Source: Polaribacter pectinis (lineage in GTDB: Bacteria > Bacteroidota > Bacteroidia > Flavobacteriales > Flavobacteriaceae). From it: a stretch of 64,000 nucleotides of DNA. Below are positions 25,919 through 35,560 of the stretch, piece by piece. A program made the position numbers and the translations under genes. The DNA lies in contig NZ_CP060695.1 of assembly GCF_014352875.1 (NCBI RefSeq), forward strand, positions 2,821,501-2,885,500, given 5' to 3'. Position 1 is the stretch's first letter; each line of letters opens with the position of its first letter. The notes below the pieces were generated by a model. The model was not told the origin of the DNA, searched no databases, and was given only the letters and a program-made list of their open reading frames with translations.

Positions 25919-28771
25919 ATGATAAAAAAATTTTTACTTCTAGCGTTTATAGCTTTTGGTAGTATTACAATGGTTGCACAAACCACTGTTACTGGTGTAG
26001 TTACAGATGCCGCTTCAGGAGAAACACTCCCTGGAGCCAATATTAAAGTTTCAAGAAAAGCAGTTGGAACAACAACAGATTTTGATGGTGCTTTTACTTT
26101 AACAGTAACTGACAATCCGCCATTTACAATTGAAATTTCTATGCTAGGTTTTCAAACTGAAAAGGTAGAGATTACAAAAAACAACCAAAAAGTTGAGGTT
26201 AAATTAACAGAGAATGCTACATCTTTAGACGAAATTGTGGTTTCTGCTTCTAGAACACCAGAACGTATTATGGAATCTCCTGTAACTATTGAAAGAATGG
26301 ATACAAGAGCTATAAAAAACACTTCTGCGCCTTCATTTTATGATGGTTTAGAGAATTTAAAAGGTGTAGATATTAACACAAACAGTTTAACTTTTAAATC
26401 TGTTAACACTCGTGGTTTTGCAACTTTTTCTAATACACGTTTTATGCAGTTAGTAGATGGTATGGATAATTCATCACCAGCATTAAACTTTGCATTAGGT
26501 AACTTATTAGGAATGTCTGAATTAGACGTAAAAACGGTAGAGTTATTACCAGGAGCATCTTCTGCTTTATATGGAGCAAATGCTTTTAATGGTATTATGT
26601 TTATGACAAGTAAAAGTCCTTTTGATGATCAAGGAATTAGTCTTTCTTTAAAATCTGGATTAACAAGCCAAGATGCTGCTGGAGATAATATGTTTTATGA
26701 TACAAGTATTAGAATGGCATACGCTTTTTCTAATAAGTTTGCTGCAAAAGCAACTTTTTCTTATTTAAAAGGAACAGAATGGTTTGCAACTGATTATAGA
26801 AATACAGCTAATGGAGGTTATACTTCTGGAGACAGAAATTCTGATAGAAATTATGATGGTTTAAATGTATATGGAGACGAAGTTTCTACAAACTTAAGAG
26901 GTGTAGCACAAACTTTAGAAGGATTGGGTATAATTCCTAATGGTGCATCTGCATTAATTCCTAATGAAAGTGTAAGTAGAACAGGTTATGATGAAAGAGA
27001 CTTAATGACTTATGAAGCTAAAAGTGTTAAATTTGGTGGTTCATTAAATTACCGTCCTTTTGGTGATGATCGTTTAGAAGTAATATGGAATTCTAAATTT
27101 GGAGTTGGTAACACTATTTACCAAGGAACAAATAGATATAACATTAAAGACTTCTTTATGGAGCAACACAAATTAGAATTTAGAGGAAAAAACTTCTTTG
27201 TAAGAGGTTATATGACCAATGAAGATGCAGGTAATTCTTACGATACTCGTTTTGCAGCTATTAACATAAACAGATCATGGAAAGATGACAACACTTGGTT
27301 TGGACAATATGTTGGAGCTTATTTACAAGGAACTTTAGGCGGTTTAAATTCTGATCAAGCACATGCAATTGCTAGACAAACAGCAGAGACAGGAAGATTA
27401 TTACCTGGAACAGCTGGTTTTCAGTCTGCTTTAAATAAAGTTTCTTCAGACCCAGATTTAGTTACGGGTGCAAAATTTCAAGATGCAACTAAATATTATC
27501 ATGCAGATGCCAATTATAATTTTCAAGATGTAATAGATTGGGCAGAATTTCAAGTAGGAGGTTCTTACAGATTATATTCTTTAAATTCTAACGGAAGTAT
27601 TTTTACAGATTATGATGGGCCAATTGAATACAATGAATATGGTGTATACACACAAGCTCAAAAACAATTTTTAGAAGAAGATCGTTTAAAAGTAACAGCT
27701 TCTATCCGTTATGACAAAGCACAAAATTTTGATGGTAATTTCTCTCCAAGAGTTTCTTTTGCGTATGCAGGTGGAGAAAATAAAAACCAAAACTTTAGAG
27801 CATCTTTTCAAACAGGTTTTAGAAACCCAACAACACAAGATCAATACATTGGTTTAAATGCAGGTAGAGGATTTTTAGTAGGTTCTGCTCCAGATAATTT
27901 AGATAGATATACAACCTCTCCATTAACGGTTAGTGGTTTAGGGCAAAACTTTACAGGTTCAGGAACAATTTCTGTTTCAGGAAGAGCTGCTTATGAGAAT
28001 GCATTTTCTGCAACTTCAGTAGAAGCTTTTGCAGCAGGACAGGTAGCTGCTCCAACAAATGCAAATGTATCTTTAGTAAAACCAGAAAAAGTAACTGCTT
28101 ACGAAGTTGGTTATAGAGGTTTAGTAGAAGCTGGAGAGCAAAGAGTAACAGTAGACATGAGTGTATATTACAACCAATATGAAGACTTTATTGCAAATAA
28201 AAATGTAGTAGTTCCTTTTTATGGTGATGTTGATTTAACACAAACTGCACCTGTTGGACCAGGTGGAGCTCAAGTTCCTTTAGCTTTAGTTGCATTAGGA
28301 AGTGGAGATTTTACAGCTTTTCAAACTTATACAAACTCTGCTGCAGACATTAGTTCTTATGGAGCAACAATTGGTTTAAACACAAGTATTTTAGGTGGGT
28401 TTAATTTAGGGTTAAATTATACGTATGCGAAGTTTGATTTCGATCAATCTACAGATCCAGATTTCGAAGCTGGTTTTAACACACCAGAGCATAAAGTTAA
28501 ATTACAGTTTGGTAAAAGAGATTTATTTGAAAACTTTGGTTTTAATATAAACGCAAGATGGCAAGATGAATACAGATGGGAATCTACGTTTTTAGATGCT
28601 ACAATAGCTTCTAGAACTGTTTTAGATGCACAAATTAACTATAGAGTTCCTAAATGGAAATCTGTATTTAAACTAGGAGGCGCAAATTTAACAGGTCAAG
28701 AATACGTAAGTGCACCAGGAGTTGGGGCAATAGGTTCTCAATATTACCTTTCTTGGACAATTAATAACTAA
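25919..28771 (+). CDS. TonB-dependent outer-membrane receptor
   Basis: A 950-residue receptor. After the signal peptide (FLLLAFIAFGSITMVAQ) comes a carboxypeptidase-regulatory-like N-terminal extension (GVVTDAASGETLPGANIKV). A plug domain follows with IVVSASRTPERIMESPVTIE and GVDINTNSLTFKSVNTRGF. A 22-strand-type beta-barrel ends at the C-terminus with aromatic strands. The substrate is not evident. The gene immediately downstream encodes a GDSL-like lipoprotein, a pairing that suggests uptake of a lipidic or ester substrate. SusD is absent, so it is not a classical Sus pair. Confidence 0.92.
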   Translation: MIKKFLLLAFIAFGSITMVAQTTVTGVVTDAASGETLPGANIKVSRKAVGTTTDFDGAFTLTVTDNPPFTIEISMLGFQTEKVEITKNNQKVEVKLTENATSLDEIVVSASRTPERIMESPVTIERMDTRAIKNTSAPSFYDGLENLKGVDINTNSLTFKSVNTRGFATFSNTRFMQLVDGMDNSSPALNFALGNLLGMSELDVKTVELLPGASSALYGANAFNGIMFMTSKSPFDDQGISLSLKSGLTSQDAAGDNMFYDTSIRMAYAFSNKFAAKATFSYLKGTEWFATDYRNTANGGYTSGDRNSDRNYDGLNVYGDEVSTNLRGVAQTLEGLGIIPNGASALIPNESVSRTGYDERDLMTYEAKSVKFGGSLNYRPFGDDRLEVIWNSKFGVGNTIYQGTNRYNIKDFFMEQHKLEFRGKNFFVRGYMTNEDAGNSYDTRFAAININRSWKDDNTWFGQYVGAYLQGTLGGLNSDQAHAIARQTAETGRLLPGTAGFQSALNKVSSDPDLVTGAKFQDATKYYHADANYNFQDVIDWAEFQVGGSYRLYSLNSNGSIFTDYDGPIEYNEYGVYTQAQKQFLEEDRLKVTASIRYDKAQNFDGNFSPRVSFAYAGGENKNQNFRASFQTGFRNPTTQDQYIGLNAGRGFLVGSAPDNLDRYTTSPLTVSGLGQNFTGSGTISVSGRAAYENAFSATSVEAFAAGQVAAPTNANVSLVKPEKVTAYEVGYRGLVEAGEQRVTVDMSVYYNQYEDFIANKNVVVPFYGDVDLTQTAPVGPGGAQVPLALVALGSGDFTAFQTYTNSAADISSYGATIGLNTSILGGFNLGLNYTYAKFDFDQSTDPDFEAGFNTPEHKVKLQFGKRDLFENFGFNINARWQDEYRWESTFLDATIASRTVLDAQINYRVPKWKSVFKLGGANLTGQEYVSAPGVGAIGSQYYLSWTINN

Positions 28772-28788
28772 TAAAAATAAGATATTTT

Positions 28789-30333
28789 ATGAAAAATTAT
28801 AAATATATAGGATTGTTTCTTTTATCTATTGGTTTTGCATCTTGTGATGTAAACAATGAATTAGACACAATTCCTGAAGAAGTTGTACCGGAAGTACAAT
28901 TAAATACAAACGGATTAGATTTCTCTAAATACGTGTCTTTAGGAGCCTCTTTTACAGCAGGTTTTACAGATGGAGGAATGTTTAAAGCGGCTCAAGAAAA
29001 TTCGTTTCCTAATATTTTGGCAAACAAGTTTGGTGTGCAAGCTAGTTTTAATCAACCTTTAATGAATGATAATATTGGTGGTCTTTTATTAGGCGGAAAT
29101 GTTATTCAAGGACCAAGGTTATTTTTTAATGGTGCAGGACCAGCTTCTTTACCAGCAACTCCAACTACAGAAGTTACAGTGAACGTTGGTGGAAATTTAA
29201 ATAACTTTGGAGTTCCAGGAGCAAAAAGTTTTCATTTATTGGCTGCAGGTTATGGTAACGTAGCAGGAATTCAATTAGGTTTAGCAAATCCTTATTTTGC
29301 AAGAATGGCTTCTAGTCCAAATGCAACAGTTTTAGGAGATGCAATGGCGCAAAGCCCAACATTCTTTACTTTATCTGAAATTGGAGGAAATGATGTTTTA
29401 GGATATGCAACTTCTGGTGGATCTGGAGTAGATCAAACAGGAAATCCAGATGCAACAACTTATGGAGGTTCAGACATTACAGACCCGGCTCTTTTTAGTC
29501 AAGTTTTTAATGGTTTAGTAGCTACATTAACTTCTGGAGGAGCAAAAGGAGTAGTGGCAAACGTACCTTATATTACTTCTTTATCTCATTTTACAACTGT
29601 ACCTTACAATCCAATTCCTATGAGTGCTGGTTTGGCTGCACAAGTAAATGCTGCATATGCTCCTTATAATGGTGGTATTCAGCAGGCTTTTGGAGTATTG
29701 GTTCAATTACAAGTAATGACACCAGAACAGGCAGCTGCAGAAATAGCTAAAAGAACAATTAGTTTTTCTGCTGGACAAAATGCAGTTGTAATTGTAGATG
29801 AAAGCTTAACAGATTTAGGAGCACTTAATCCAGCTTTTGGTGCTTTAAAACAATGGAGACAAGCAACAGCAGAAGATTTATTAGTATTAACAAGTTCTTC
29901 TTTTATTGGAACGTTAGCAGACCCTAATAATCCCTCTAGTGTAAACGGTGTTGGTGTACCATTAGCAGATAACTGGGTAATTACTCCAGAAGAGCAAATG
30001 GCTATAAAAACAGCTACAGATTCTTATAACGCTACAATAGAAGCTACAGCATCTGCAAATGCAAATATAGTTTTGGTAGATTTTAAAGGTCTTTTAGACG
30101 AAGCATCTACTACAGGTATTGTTTTTGATGATTATACAATGACAACTAGTTTAGTTACTGGTGGTTTGGTAAGTTTAGACGGAATTCATTTAACAGCAAG
30201 AGGTTACGCTTTAATGGCAAACAAAATTTTAGCAGCAATGGATGCAGAGTTTGGTTCTAACTTTACAAAAGCAACTAACGGTTTAGCTAAAGCAGGAAAT
30301 TATCCTACAAATTACTCACCTATGTTGAGGTAA
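28789..30333 (+). CDS. SGNH/GDSL-like hydrolase lipoprotein
   Basis: A 514-residue lipoprotein: signal peptide with lipobox ending at Cys19 (FASC). Block I is SLGASFTAGF, with GAS in place of the usual GDS; the nucleophile Ser is kept. Block III GGNDVLGYA and block V DGIHLTARGYALMAN supply the oxyanion Asn and the catalytic Asp/His. A long insertion separates blocks III and V. It starts 17 bases after the TonB receptor and ends at a terminator, so it acts with that receptor, probably at the outer membrane. Confidence 0.82.
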   Translation: MKNYKYIGLFLLSIGFASCDVNNELDTIPEEVVPEVQLNTNGLDFSKYVSLGASFTAGFTDGGMFKAAQENSFPNILANKFGVQASFNQPLMNDNIGGLLLGGNVIQGPRLFFNGAGPASLPATPTTEVTVNVGGNLNNFGVPGAKSFHLLAAGYGNVAGIQLGLANPYFARMASSPNATVLGDAMAQSPTFFTLSEIGGNDVLGYATSGGSGVDQTGNPDATTYGGSDITDPALFSQVFNGLVATLTSGGAKGVVANVPYITSLSHFTTVPYNPIPMSAGLAAQVNAAYAPYNGGIQQAFGVLVQLQVMTPEQAAAEIAKRTISFSAGQNAVVIVDESLTDLGALNPAFGALKQWRQATAEDLLVLTSSSFIGTLADPNNPSSVNGVGVPLADNWVITPEEQMAIKTATDSYNATIEATASANANIVLVDFKGLLDEASTTGIVFDDYTMTTSLVTGGLVSLDGIHLTARGYALMANKILAAMDAEFGSNFTKATNGLAKAGNYPTNYSPMLR

Positions 30334-30354
30334 TTAAATGTAATTTATTATACT

Positions 30355-30387
30355 AAAAAAGGTTGAGCATTTGCTCAACCTTTTTTG
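30355..30387. terminator. Bidirectional Rho-independent terminator
   Basis: AAAAAAGGTTGAGCA and TGCTCAACCTTTTTT form a perfect 15-bp stem around TT between the convergent lipoprotein (+) and sufS (-) genes. Confidence 0.9.
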
Positions 30388-30408
30388 CTTTATATTGAAG
30401 TTTAACTT

Positions 30409-31623
30409 TTAAGAAAGCATCATTATCGCTCTTTTTAAAGCTACAATCATTACATCTATTTCTTCTTTTGTGTTGTAAAAAGAGAAAGAAGCTCTTACGG
30501 TTCCTGGAATTTTATAGAAGTCCATAATTGGTTGGGCACAATGATGTCCTGTTCTAACAGCTACACCTAATTTATCTAAAATTACGCCAATATCATATGG
30601 ATGAATTTCACCGACATTAAAAGAAATAACCGCAGTTTTTTCTGAAGTTGTTCCGTAAATTTTTAAACCTTCAATTTTTAATAATTCTTTGGTTCCATAT
30701 TTTAGAAGCTCATCTTCATAACTTGCAATGTTATCGAAACCAACAGCATTCATATAATCTATTGCGGCTCCAAAAGCGATACCACCACAAATGTTTGGTG
30801 TTCCTGCTTCAAATTTATGTGGCAAACCTGCATAGGTTGTTTTCTCGAAGGTAACAGTATCTATCATTTCTCCTCCACCTTGATAAGGAGGTAATTTTTC
30901 TAACCATTCTTGTTTTCCATACAACATTCCAACACCTGTTGGGCCACACAATTTATGTGCAGAAGCCACATAGAAATCAACATTTAAGGCTTGTACATCT
31001 GGTTTTATATGTGGAGTTGCTTGTGCTCCATCAATTAAAACAGCAGCACCAAATTTGTGTGCAGTTTCTATAATTTCTTCAATAGGATTAACAGTTCCCA
31101 AAGCGTTTGAAACATGATTGCAAAAAACCAATTTCGTTTTTTCGTTTACCAAATTATGATACGCTTTCATGTCCAATGAACCATCTTCCAACATTGGAAT
31201 TACCTTTAAAATAGCGCCTGTTTTTTCACACAACATTTGCCAAGGCACAATATTAGAATGATGTTCTAAGGCAGAAACAATAATTTCATCATCTTTATTT
31301 AAAAGTGATGCAAAACCAGATGCAACTCTATTTATGGAGTCTGTTGTACCAGAAGTTAAAATGATTTCATATGCGTGTTTTGCATTAAAATGATGCTGAA
31401 TTTTAATACGCGCTTCTTCGTATTTATCAGTTGCTTCCTGGCTTAATGTATGTACTCCTCTGTGAATATTTGCATTGTAATTGCTGTAATAATCTACAAT
31501 GGCATCAATAACAACTTGTGGCGTTTGTGAAGTCGCTGCATTATCGAAATACACCAAAGGTTTTCCGTTTATTTCTCTTTTAAGAATGGGGAAATCTGCT
31601 CTTATTTTATCAACATTTATCAT
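30409..31623 (-). CDS. sufS: Cysteine desulfurase SufS (group II)
   Basis: A PLP enzyme that takes sulfur from cysteine for Fe-S assembly, about 404 residues. PLP-binding Lys is in FYVASAHKLCGPTGVGMLYG. ALEHHSNIVPW and VLIDGAQATPH are conserved cofactor contacts. The active-site Cys is in RTGHHCAQPIM, a short group II loop. The start MINVDKIRADFP (31623) fits the family. It has its own promoter and is separated from sufD by an opposing gene. SufE is not in the window. Confidence 0.95.
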   Translation of the reverse strand: MINVDKIRADFPILKREINGKPLVYFDNAATSQTPQVVIDAIVDYYSNYNANIHRGVHTLSQEATDKYEEARIKIQHHFNAKHAYEIILTSGTTDSINRVASGFASLLNKDDEIIVSALEHHSNIVPWQMLCEKTGAILKVIPMLEDGSLDMKAYHNLVNEKTKLVFCNHVSNALGTVNPIEEIIETAHKFGAAVLIDGAQATPHIKPDVQALNVDFYVASAHKLCGPTGVGMLYGKQEWLEKLPPYQGGGEMIDTVTFEKTTYAGLPHKFEAGTPNICGGIAFGAAIDYMNAVGFDNIASYEDELLKYGTKELLKIEGLKIYGTTSEKTAVISFNVGEIHPYDIGVILDKLGVAVRTGHHCAQPIMDFYKIPGTVRASFSFYNTKEEIDVMIVALKRAIMMLS

Positions 31624-31641
31624 ACAAATCATTTTAAAGTA

Positions 31642-31649
31642 CAAAGATA
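31642..31649 (-). promoter_or_regulatory. -7 box of sufS
   Basis: TATCTTTG on the minus strand, 19 bases before the sufS ATG, gives sufS its own promoter apart from the rest of the suf genes. No -33 TTG was found at the standard spacing. Confidence 0.5.
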
Positions 31650-31721
31650 AAGGATGGAATTTTAAAGTGATAAGAAAGTCGATATGATTTTCTTATTTTT
31701 ACATCACTAAAATTTGTGTTG

Positions 31722-33044
31722 ATGAAGATTTTCAAGAGAATATTACTTTTATTAGCGGTTTTTATATTAATTGCTGTTATATATAACTATCCGAAATTGA
31801 ATATGTTATCTGGCTATTCAGCAAAAAACACTGCTTCTTCTGTTTTTCTTTCGGAAAGAACTTTAGAATTTACAGATACAACAGATAATAATTTTTCACC
31901 AGTTAATTTAGCTACTGATAAAGTAGATTTAGAAAAGCAATTTGCAACTTCTTCTGCATTAGGTTTATTAACTAGAAAAGCAATTTATAGAAAAGGTTTA
32001 GGTTCGGTTTTAACGTTGGATGAAATTGATGAAACAGCGCCATATTTAGTTCCTAAAAGACTAAAACCTGATAATAAAACTCCTTTTCCTTATGGAAATG
32101 CGCCACAAAAAGACACAGTTTTTACCAATGTTAATTATAAAAAGTTAGAAGAAGCAATCGATTATTTATTTGAAGAGAATAACCAAACTAGAGCAGGAGT
32201 TGTTATTTATAAAAACCAAATTATAGCGGAAAGATATGCTAATGGTTTTAGTAAAGATTCTAGAATTTTAGGATGGTCTATGACAAAAAGTATTACAAGT
32301 ACTTTGTTCGGAATTTTAGAGCATCAAGGAAAAATAAATGTACAGAATAAAGCGCCAATTGAAGCTTGGCAAAATGATGAAAGAAAGCAAATTACTATTC
32401 ATAATTTATTACAAATGAATTCTGGTCTAGAATGGGATGAAAATTATGATGAAATTTCTGATGCAACTAAAATGCTCTTTTTAGAAAGAGACATGACACA
32501 ACAACAAATACACAAACCTTTTGTTGGTAAACCGAACGAAACATGGAATTATTCTTCTGGAACAACCAATTTATTATCAGGAATTTTAAGGAATCAATTT
32601 AAAACACATCAAGAATATCTAGATTTTTGGTATGTAGATTTAATTGATAAAATTGGCATGAATTCTATGGTTGTTGAAGCAGATTTAGACGGAAATTACG
32701 TAGGTTCTTCTTATGGTTGGGCAACACCAAGAGATTGGGCAAAACTTGGTTTATTGTATTTACATAACGGAAACTGGTATGGAGAACAATTATTTGCAAA
32801 AGATTGGGTAAAATATGCCACTACAGCAACACCAACTTCAAATGGTTGGTATGGAGCACAAATTTGGTTAAATGCCGGGAAAAGATATCCAGATGCGCCT
32901 AAAAATATGTACTCATTTAATGGTTTTCAAGGACAAAATGTTTTTATTTTACCAGATGAAGAATTGGTAATCGTAAGAATGGGATTAACTAAAAATGCAG
33001 ACTTAAACCAATTTTTGAAAGAAGTTTTAAATTCTATAAACTAA
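31722..33044 (+). CDS. Serine hydrolase, beta-lactamase/PBP4-type
   Basis: About 440 residues with an N-terminal membrane anchor (LLLLAVFILIAVIYNY). The class C beta-lactamase fold has the nucleophile Ser in GWSMTKSITS (SxxK) and Tyr in WNYSSGTTNLLSG. ATG at 31722 was preferred over the GTG and TTG just before it. These proteins are peptidases or esterases; true beta-lactamase activity is not implied. It is inserted on the opposite strand between sufD and sufS, splitting the suf cluster. Confidence 0.88.
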   Translation: MKIFKRILLLLAVFILIAVIYNYPKLNMLSGYSAKNTASSVFLSERTLEFTDTTDNNFSPVNLATDKVDLEKQFATSSALGLLTRKAIYRKGLGSVLTLDEIDETAPYLVPKRLKPDNKTPFPYGNAPQKDTVFTNVNYKKLEEAIDYLFEENNQTRAGVVIYKNQIIAERYANGFSKDSRILGWSMTKSITSTLFGILEHQGKINVQNKAPIEAWQNDERKQITIHNLLQMNSGLEWDENYDEISDATKMLFLERDMTQQQIHKPFVGKPNETWNYSSGTTNLLSGILRNQFKTHQEYLDFWYVDLIDKIGMNSMVVEADLDGNYVGSSYGWATPRDWAKLGLLYLHNGNWYGEQLFAKDWVKYATTATPTSNGWYGAQIWLNAGKRYPDAPKNMYSFNGFQGQNVFILPDEELVIVRMGLTKNADLNQFLKEVLNSIN

Positions 33045-33074
33045 AAAAACCATTCTTTTAAGAATGGTTTTTTA
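33044..33074. terminator. Bidirectional Rho-independent terminator
   Basis: AAAAAACCATTCTT and AGAATGGTTTTTT flank TTA between the serine hydrolase (+) and the small membrane gene (-). Confidence 0.85.
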
Positions 33075-33097
33075 TAGTTGAATGTTTGTTTAATCTA

Positions 33098-33301
33098 TTA
33101 ACTTTTTCCTTTCACTAAACTTATGGCTATTGCTACAATACCTAATGCAATAGTAATATAAGAGTTCGTGTTATCTTGTGCTTTTACAAGGTCTAAATCA
33201 CCAATTGAAACTTGTGCTTCTGGCTGAATCATTGTATAAATTCCGTAACCTAATAAAATAATTCCGGCTACTAATAATACTGTTTTAATACTTTTGTTCA
33301 T
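33098..33301 (-). CDS. Small two-helix membrane protein
   Basis: A 67-residue protein with hydrophobic helices at about residues 7-25 (VLLVAGIILLGYGIYTMI) and 48-62 (YITIALGIVAIAISLV), and a polar middle (AQVSIGDLDLVKAQDNT). The family is not known to me; it resembles short flavobacterial proteins of the DUF3185 kind, which I cannot confirm. It lies downstream of sufD on the same strand. Confidence 0.6.
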   Translation of the reverse strand: MNKSIKTVLLVAGIILLGYGIYTMIQPEAQVSIGDLDLVKAQDNTNSYITIALGIVAIAISLVKGKS

Positions 33302-33398
33302 GATGTTGATTTTTTATAAAGTTAGTCAATTTTTAACAAAACTAAATAAATGATGCAATTCACATTAACTTGTTTGAAACAAAAGTTAACTGTATTAC

Positions 33399-34712
33399 TT
33401 ACAAATCAAAACCCATATTAACGCCTAATTTGTTTGCGATAATTTTGGTAATTCGTTGTTTTACTTCTGGTATTTTTACACTTTCTAGAACAGTATTCGC
33501 GAATGCATACATTAATAATGCTTTTCCTTCTTTTTTTGGAATTCCACGTTGTTGCATGTAAAATAAAGCGTCATCATCTAATTGCCCAATTGTACAACCG
33601 TGAGAACATTTTACATCATCAGCAAAAATTTCTAGTTGAGGTTTTGCGTTTATAGTTGCTCTATCGCTAATTAAAACGTTGTTGTTTTGTTGATATGCAT
33701 TCGTTTTCTGAGCTTCTTTTTCAACAATTACTTTTCCGTTAAAAACTCCAGTAGAACGTTCATCAAAAATTCCTTTGTAATCTTGATGAGACTCACAATT
33801 TGGCTCTATATGATGTACTAAAGTATGATGATCTACATGTTGTTTTCCTTCAATAATTGTAATTCCTTTTAAGATAGAATCGATATGTTCTCCTCTTTGA
33901 TAAAAGTTTAAATTATTTCTTGTAATGTTTCCTCCAAAAGAAAAAGTATGTACAGAAACAATACTATTCGATTTTTGTTCGATATAAGCATTGTCTACCA
34001 AAGATGCTTTTAAATCGTCATTCTGAATCTTATAAATATCTACAGTTGCATCTTTTGCTGCAAAAACTTCTGTAACAGCATTTGTTAAAACTGGATTAGA
34101 AGTTAAACTTTGGTGACGTTCTATAATTTGAACGTGTGCATTCTGTTCTACCACAATTAAGTTTCTTGGCTGTAACATAGTTGCAGCTTCAGAACCTGTA
34201 GTAAAGTTTATAATTTGAATTGGCTTTTCAACCTCTGTATTTCTTGGAATATTTATGTAAGCACCTTCGTTTGCAAATGCAGTATTTAAAGAGGTTAAAT
34301 TGTCTTGTTTAGCAATTTTATTGAAATAATTATCAATAACAGCTTTGTATTTTGATTTTGTTAATGCAGAAGACATTAAGCAAACATCAATTTTATCGTG
34401 AGTAGTTTCTGATAAAAATGAGCTATACTTTCCATCAATAAAAACGATTTTATACGAATCTATATCATGGATAAAGTATTTTTTTACGTGTGCTAACTCA
34501 ATTGCATTTTCTTTATGAGGAAATAAGCTATAATCTTGCTTTAAAACTGAGTTTAAAGAAGTGTATTTCCAAGCTTCCAATTTTCTTGTTGGGAAACCTA
34601 AATTTTCAAAATTTTGAAGCGCTTCTGAACGAATCTCGTGAATATCCGAATTGGTGTCTACACGATTTTCAAATGCTACGTATGATGATAGTAATTTATC
34701 TTTTAATTCCAT
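33399..34712 (-). CDS. sufD: Fe-S cluster assembly protein SufD
   Basis: A 437-residue SufBD-family protein and partner of SufB and SufC in the scaffold complex. The right-handed beta-helix core contains RSTGVFNGKVIVEKEAQKT and QQNNNVLISDRATINAKPQL. ADDVKCSHGCTIGQLDDDALFYMQQRGI is the conserved C-terminal signature with the His involved in cluster assembly. An 86-base TTCAAA-rich spacer separates it from sufC. Confidence 0.95.
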   Translation of the reverse strand: MELKDKLLSSYVAFENRVDTNSDIHEIRSEALQNFENLGFPTRKLEAWKYTSLNSVLKQDYSLFPHKENAIELAHVKKYFIHDIDSYKIVFIDGKYSSFLSETTHDKIDVCLMSSALTKSKYKAVIDNYFNKIAKQDNLTSLNTAFANEGAYINIPRNTEVEKPIQIINFTTGSEAATMLQPRNLIVVEQNAHVQIIERHQSLTSNPVLTNAVTEVFAAKDATVDIYKIQNDDLKASLVDNAYIEQKSNSIVSVHTFSFGGNITRNNLNFYQRGEHIDSILKGITIIEGKQHVDHHTLVHHIEPNCESHQDYKGIFDERSTGVFNGKVIVEKEAQKTNAYQQNNNVLISDRATINAKPQLEIFADDVKCSHGCTIGQLDDDALFYMQQRGIPKKEGKALLMYAFANTVLESVKIPEVKQRITKIIANKLGVNMGFDL

Positions 34713-34728
34713 TTTTTTTATGTTTAAA

Positions 34729-34787
34729 GTTCAAAATTTTGAATTCAAAGTTGCTGAACCTTGAACTAAAAATTTTGAATTTTGAAC
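34729..34787. repeat. TTCAAA/TTGAA-rich inverted-repeat spacer between sufC and sufD
   Basis: Six TTGAA/TTCAA units alternate in orientation, with outer arms GTTCAAAATT (34729-34738) and AATTTTGAAC (34778-34787). It contains no gene and sits within a transcript, where it could form a stable stem. Low-complexity TTCAAA repeats occur in other Flavobacteriaceae as I recall. Function is unknown. Confidence 0.45.
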
Positions 34788-34798
34788 AAGAATTAGGT

Positions 34799-35548
34799 TT
34801 AAACCAATTCTTGCTTAATCCAATCATATCCTTTTGCTTCTAACTCTAAAGCTAAAGAAGCATCACCTGTTTTTACAATTTTTCCATCATGTAAAACGTG
34901 AACAAAATCTGGAACGATATAATCTAATAAACGTTGGTAATGCGTAATTACAATTACTGCATTATCTTTCGATTTTAATTTGTTAACTCCATTTGCAACG
35001 ATTCTTAAAGCATCTATATCTAAACCAGAATCAGTTTCATCTAAAATAGCTAATTTTGGCTCTAACATTGCCATTTGAAAGATTTCGTTACGTTTCTTTT
35101 CTCCTCCTGAAAAACCTTCGTTTAAAGAACGAGATAAGAATTTACGGTCTATTTCTAACAATTCAGATTTCTCACGAATCATTTTTAACATGTCTTTTGC
35201 AGGCATGTCTTCTAAACCTTTTGCTTTACGAGTTTCGTTAATTGCAGTTTTTATAAAGTTGGTTACAGAAACTCCAGGAATTTCCACTGGATATTGAAAC
35301 GATAAAAAAACACCATTATGAGCTCTTTCTTCAGGAGCAAGTTCGCTAATATCTTCACCATTTAACTCAATGCTACCAGCTGTAACTTCGTACTCTTCTT
35401 TACCAGCAATAATGTTTGCCAAAGTACTTTTTCCAGCACCATTTGGTCCCATAATTGCATGAACCTCTCCAGCTTTTACTTCTAAATTTAATCCTTTTAA
35501 GATAGATTTATCGTCTATACTCGCTTGTAAATTCTCTATTTTTAACAT
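34799..35548 (-). CDS. sufC: Fe-S cluster assembly ATPase SufC
   Basis: A 249-residue ABC-type ATPase that powers the SufBCD scaffold. Walker A is GPNGAGKSTL near residue 35, the signature motif is LNEGFSGGEKKRNEI, Walker B with catalytic Glu is LAILDETDSGLDIDAL, and the H-loop is VIVITHYQR. These are SufC-specific forms rather than those of a transport ATPase. It lies downstream of the metallo-beta-lactamase gene with a 12-base gap. Confidence 0.97.
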   Translation of the reverse strand: MLKIENLQASIDDKSILKGLNLEVKAGEVHAIMGPNGAGKSTLANIIAGKEEYEVTAGSIELNGEDISELAPEERAHNGVFLSFQYPVEIPGVSVTNFIKTAINETRKAKGLEDMPAKDMLKMIREKSELLEIDRKFLSRSLNEGFSGGEKKRNEIFQMAMLEPKLAILDETDSGLDIDALRIVANGVNKLKSKDNAVIVITHYQRLLDYIVPDFVHVLHDGKIVKTGDASLALELEAKGYDWIKQELV

Positions 35549-35560
35549 CGCCTTTTGCGT

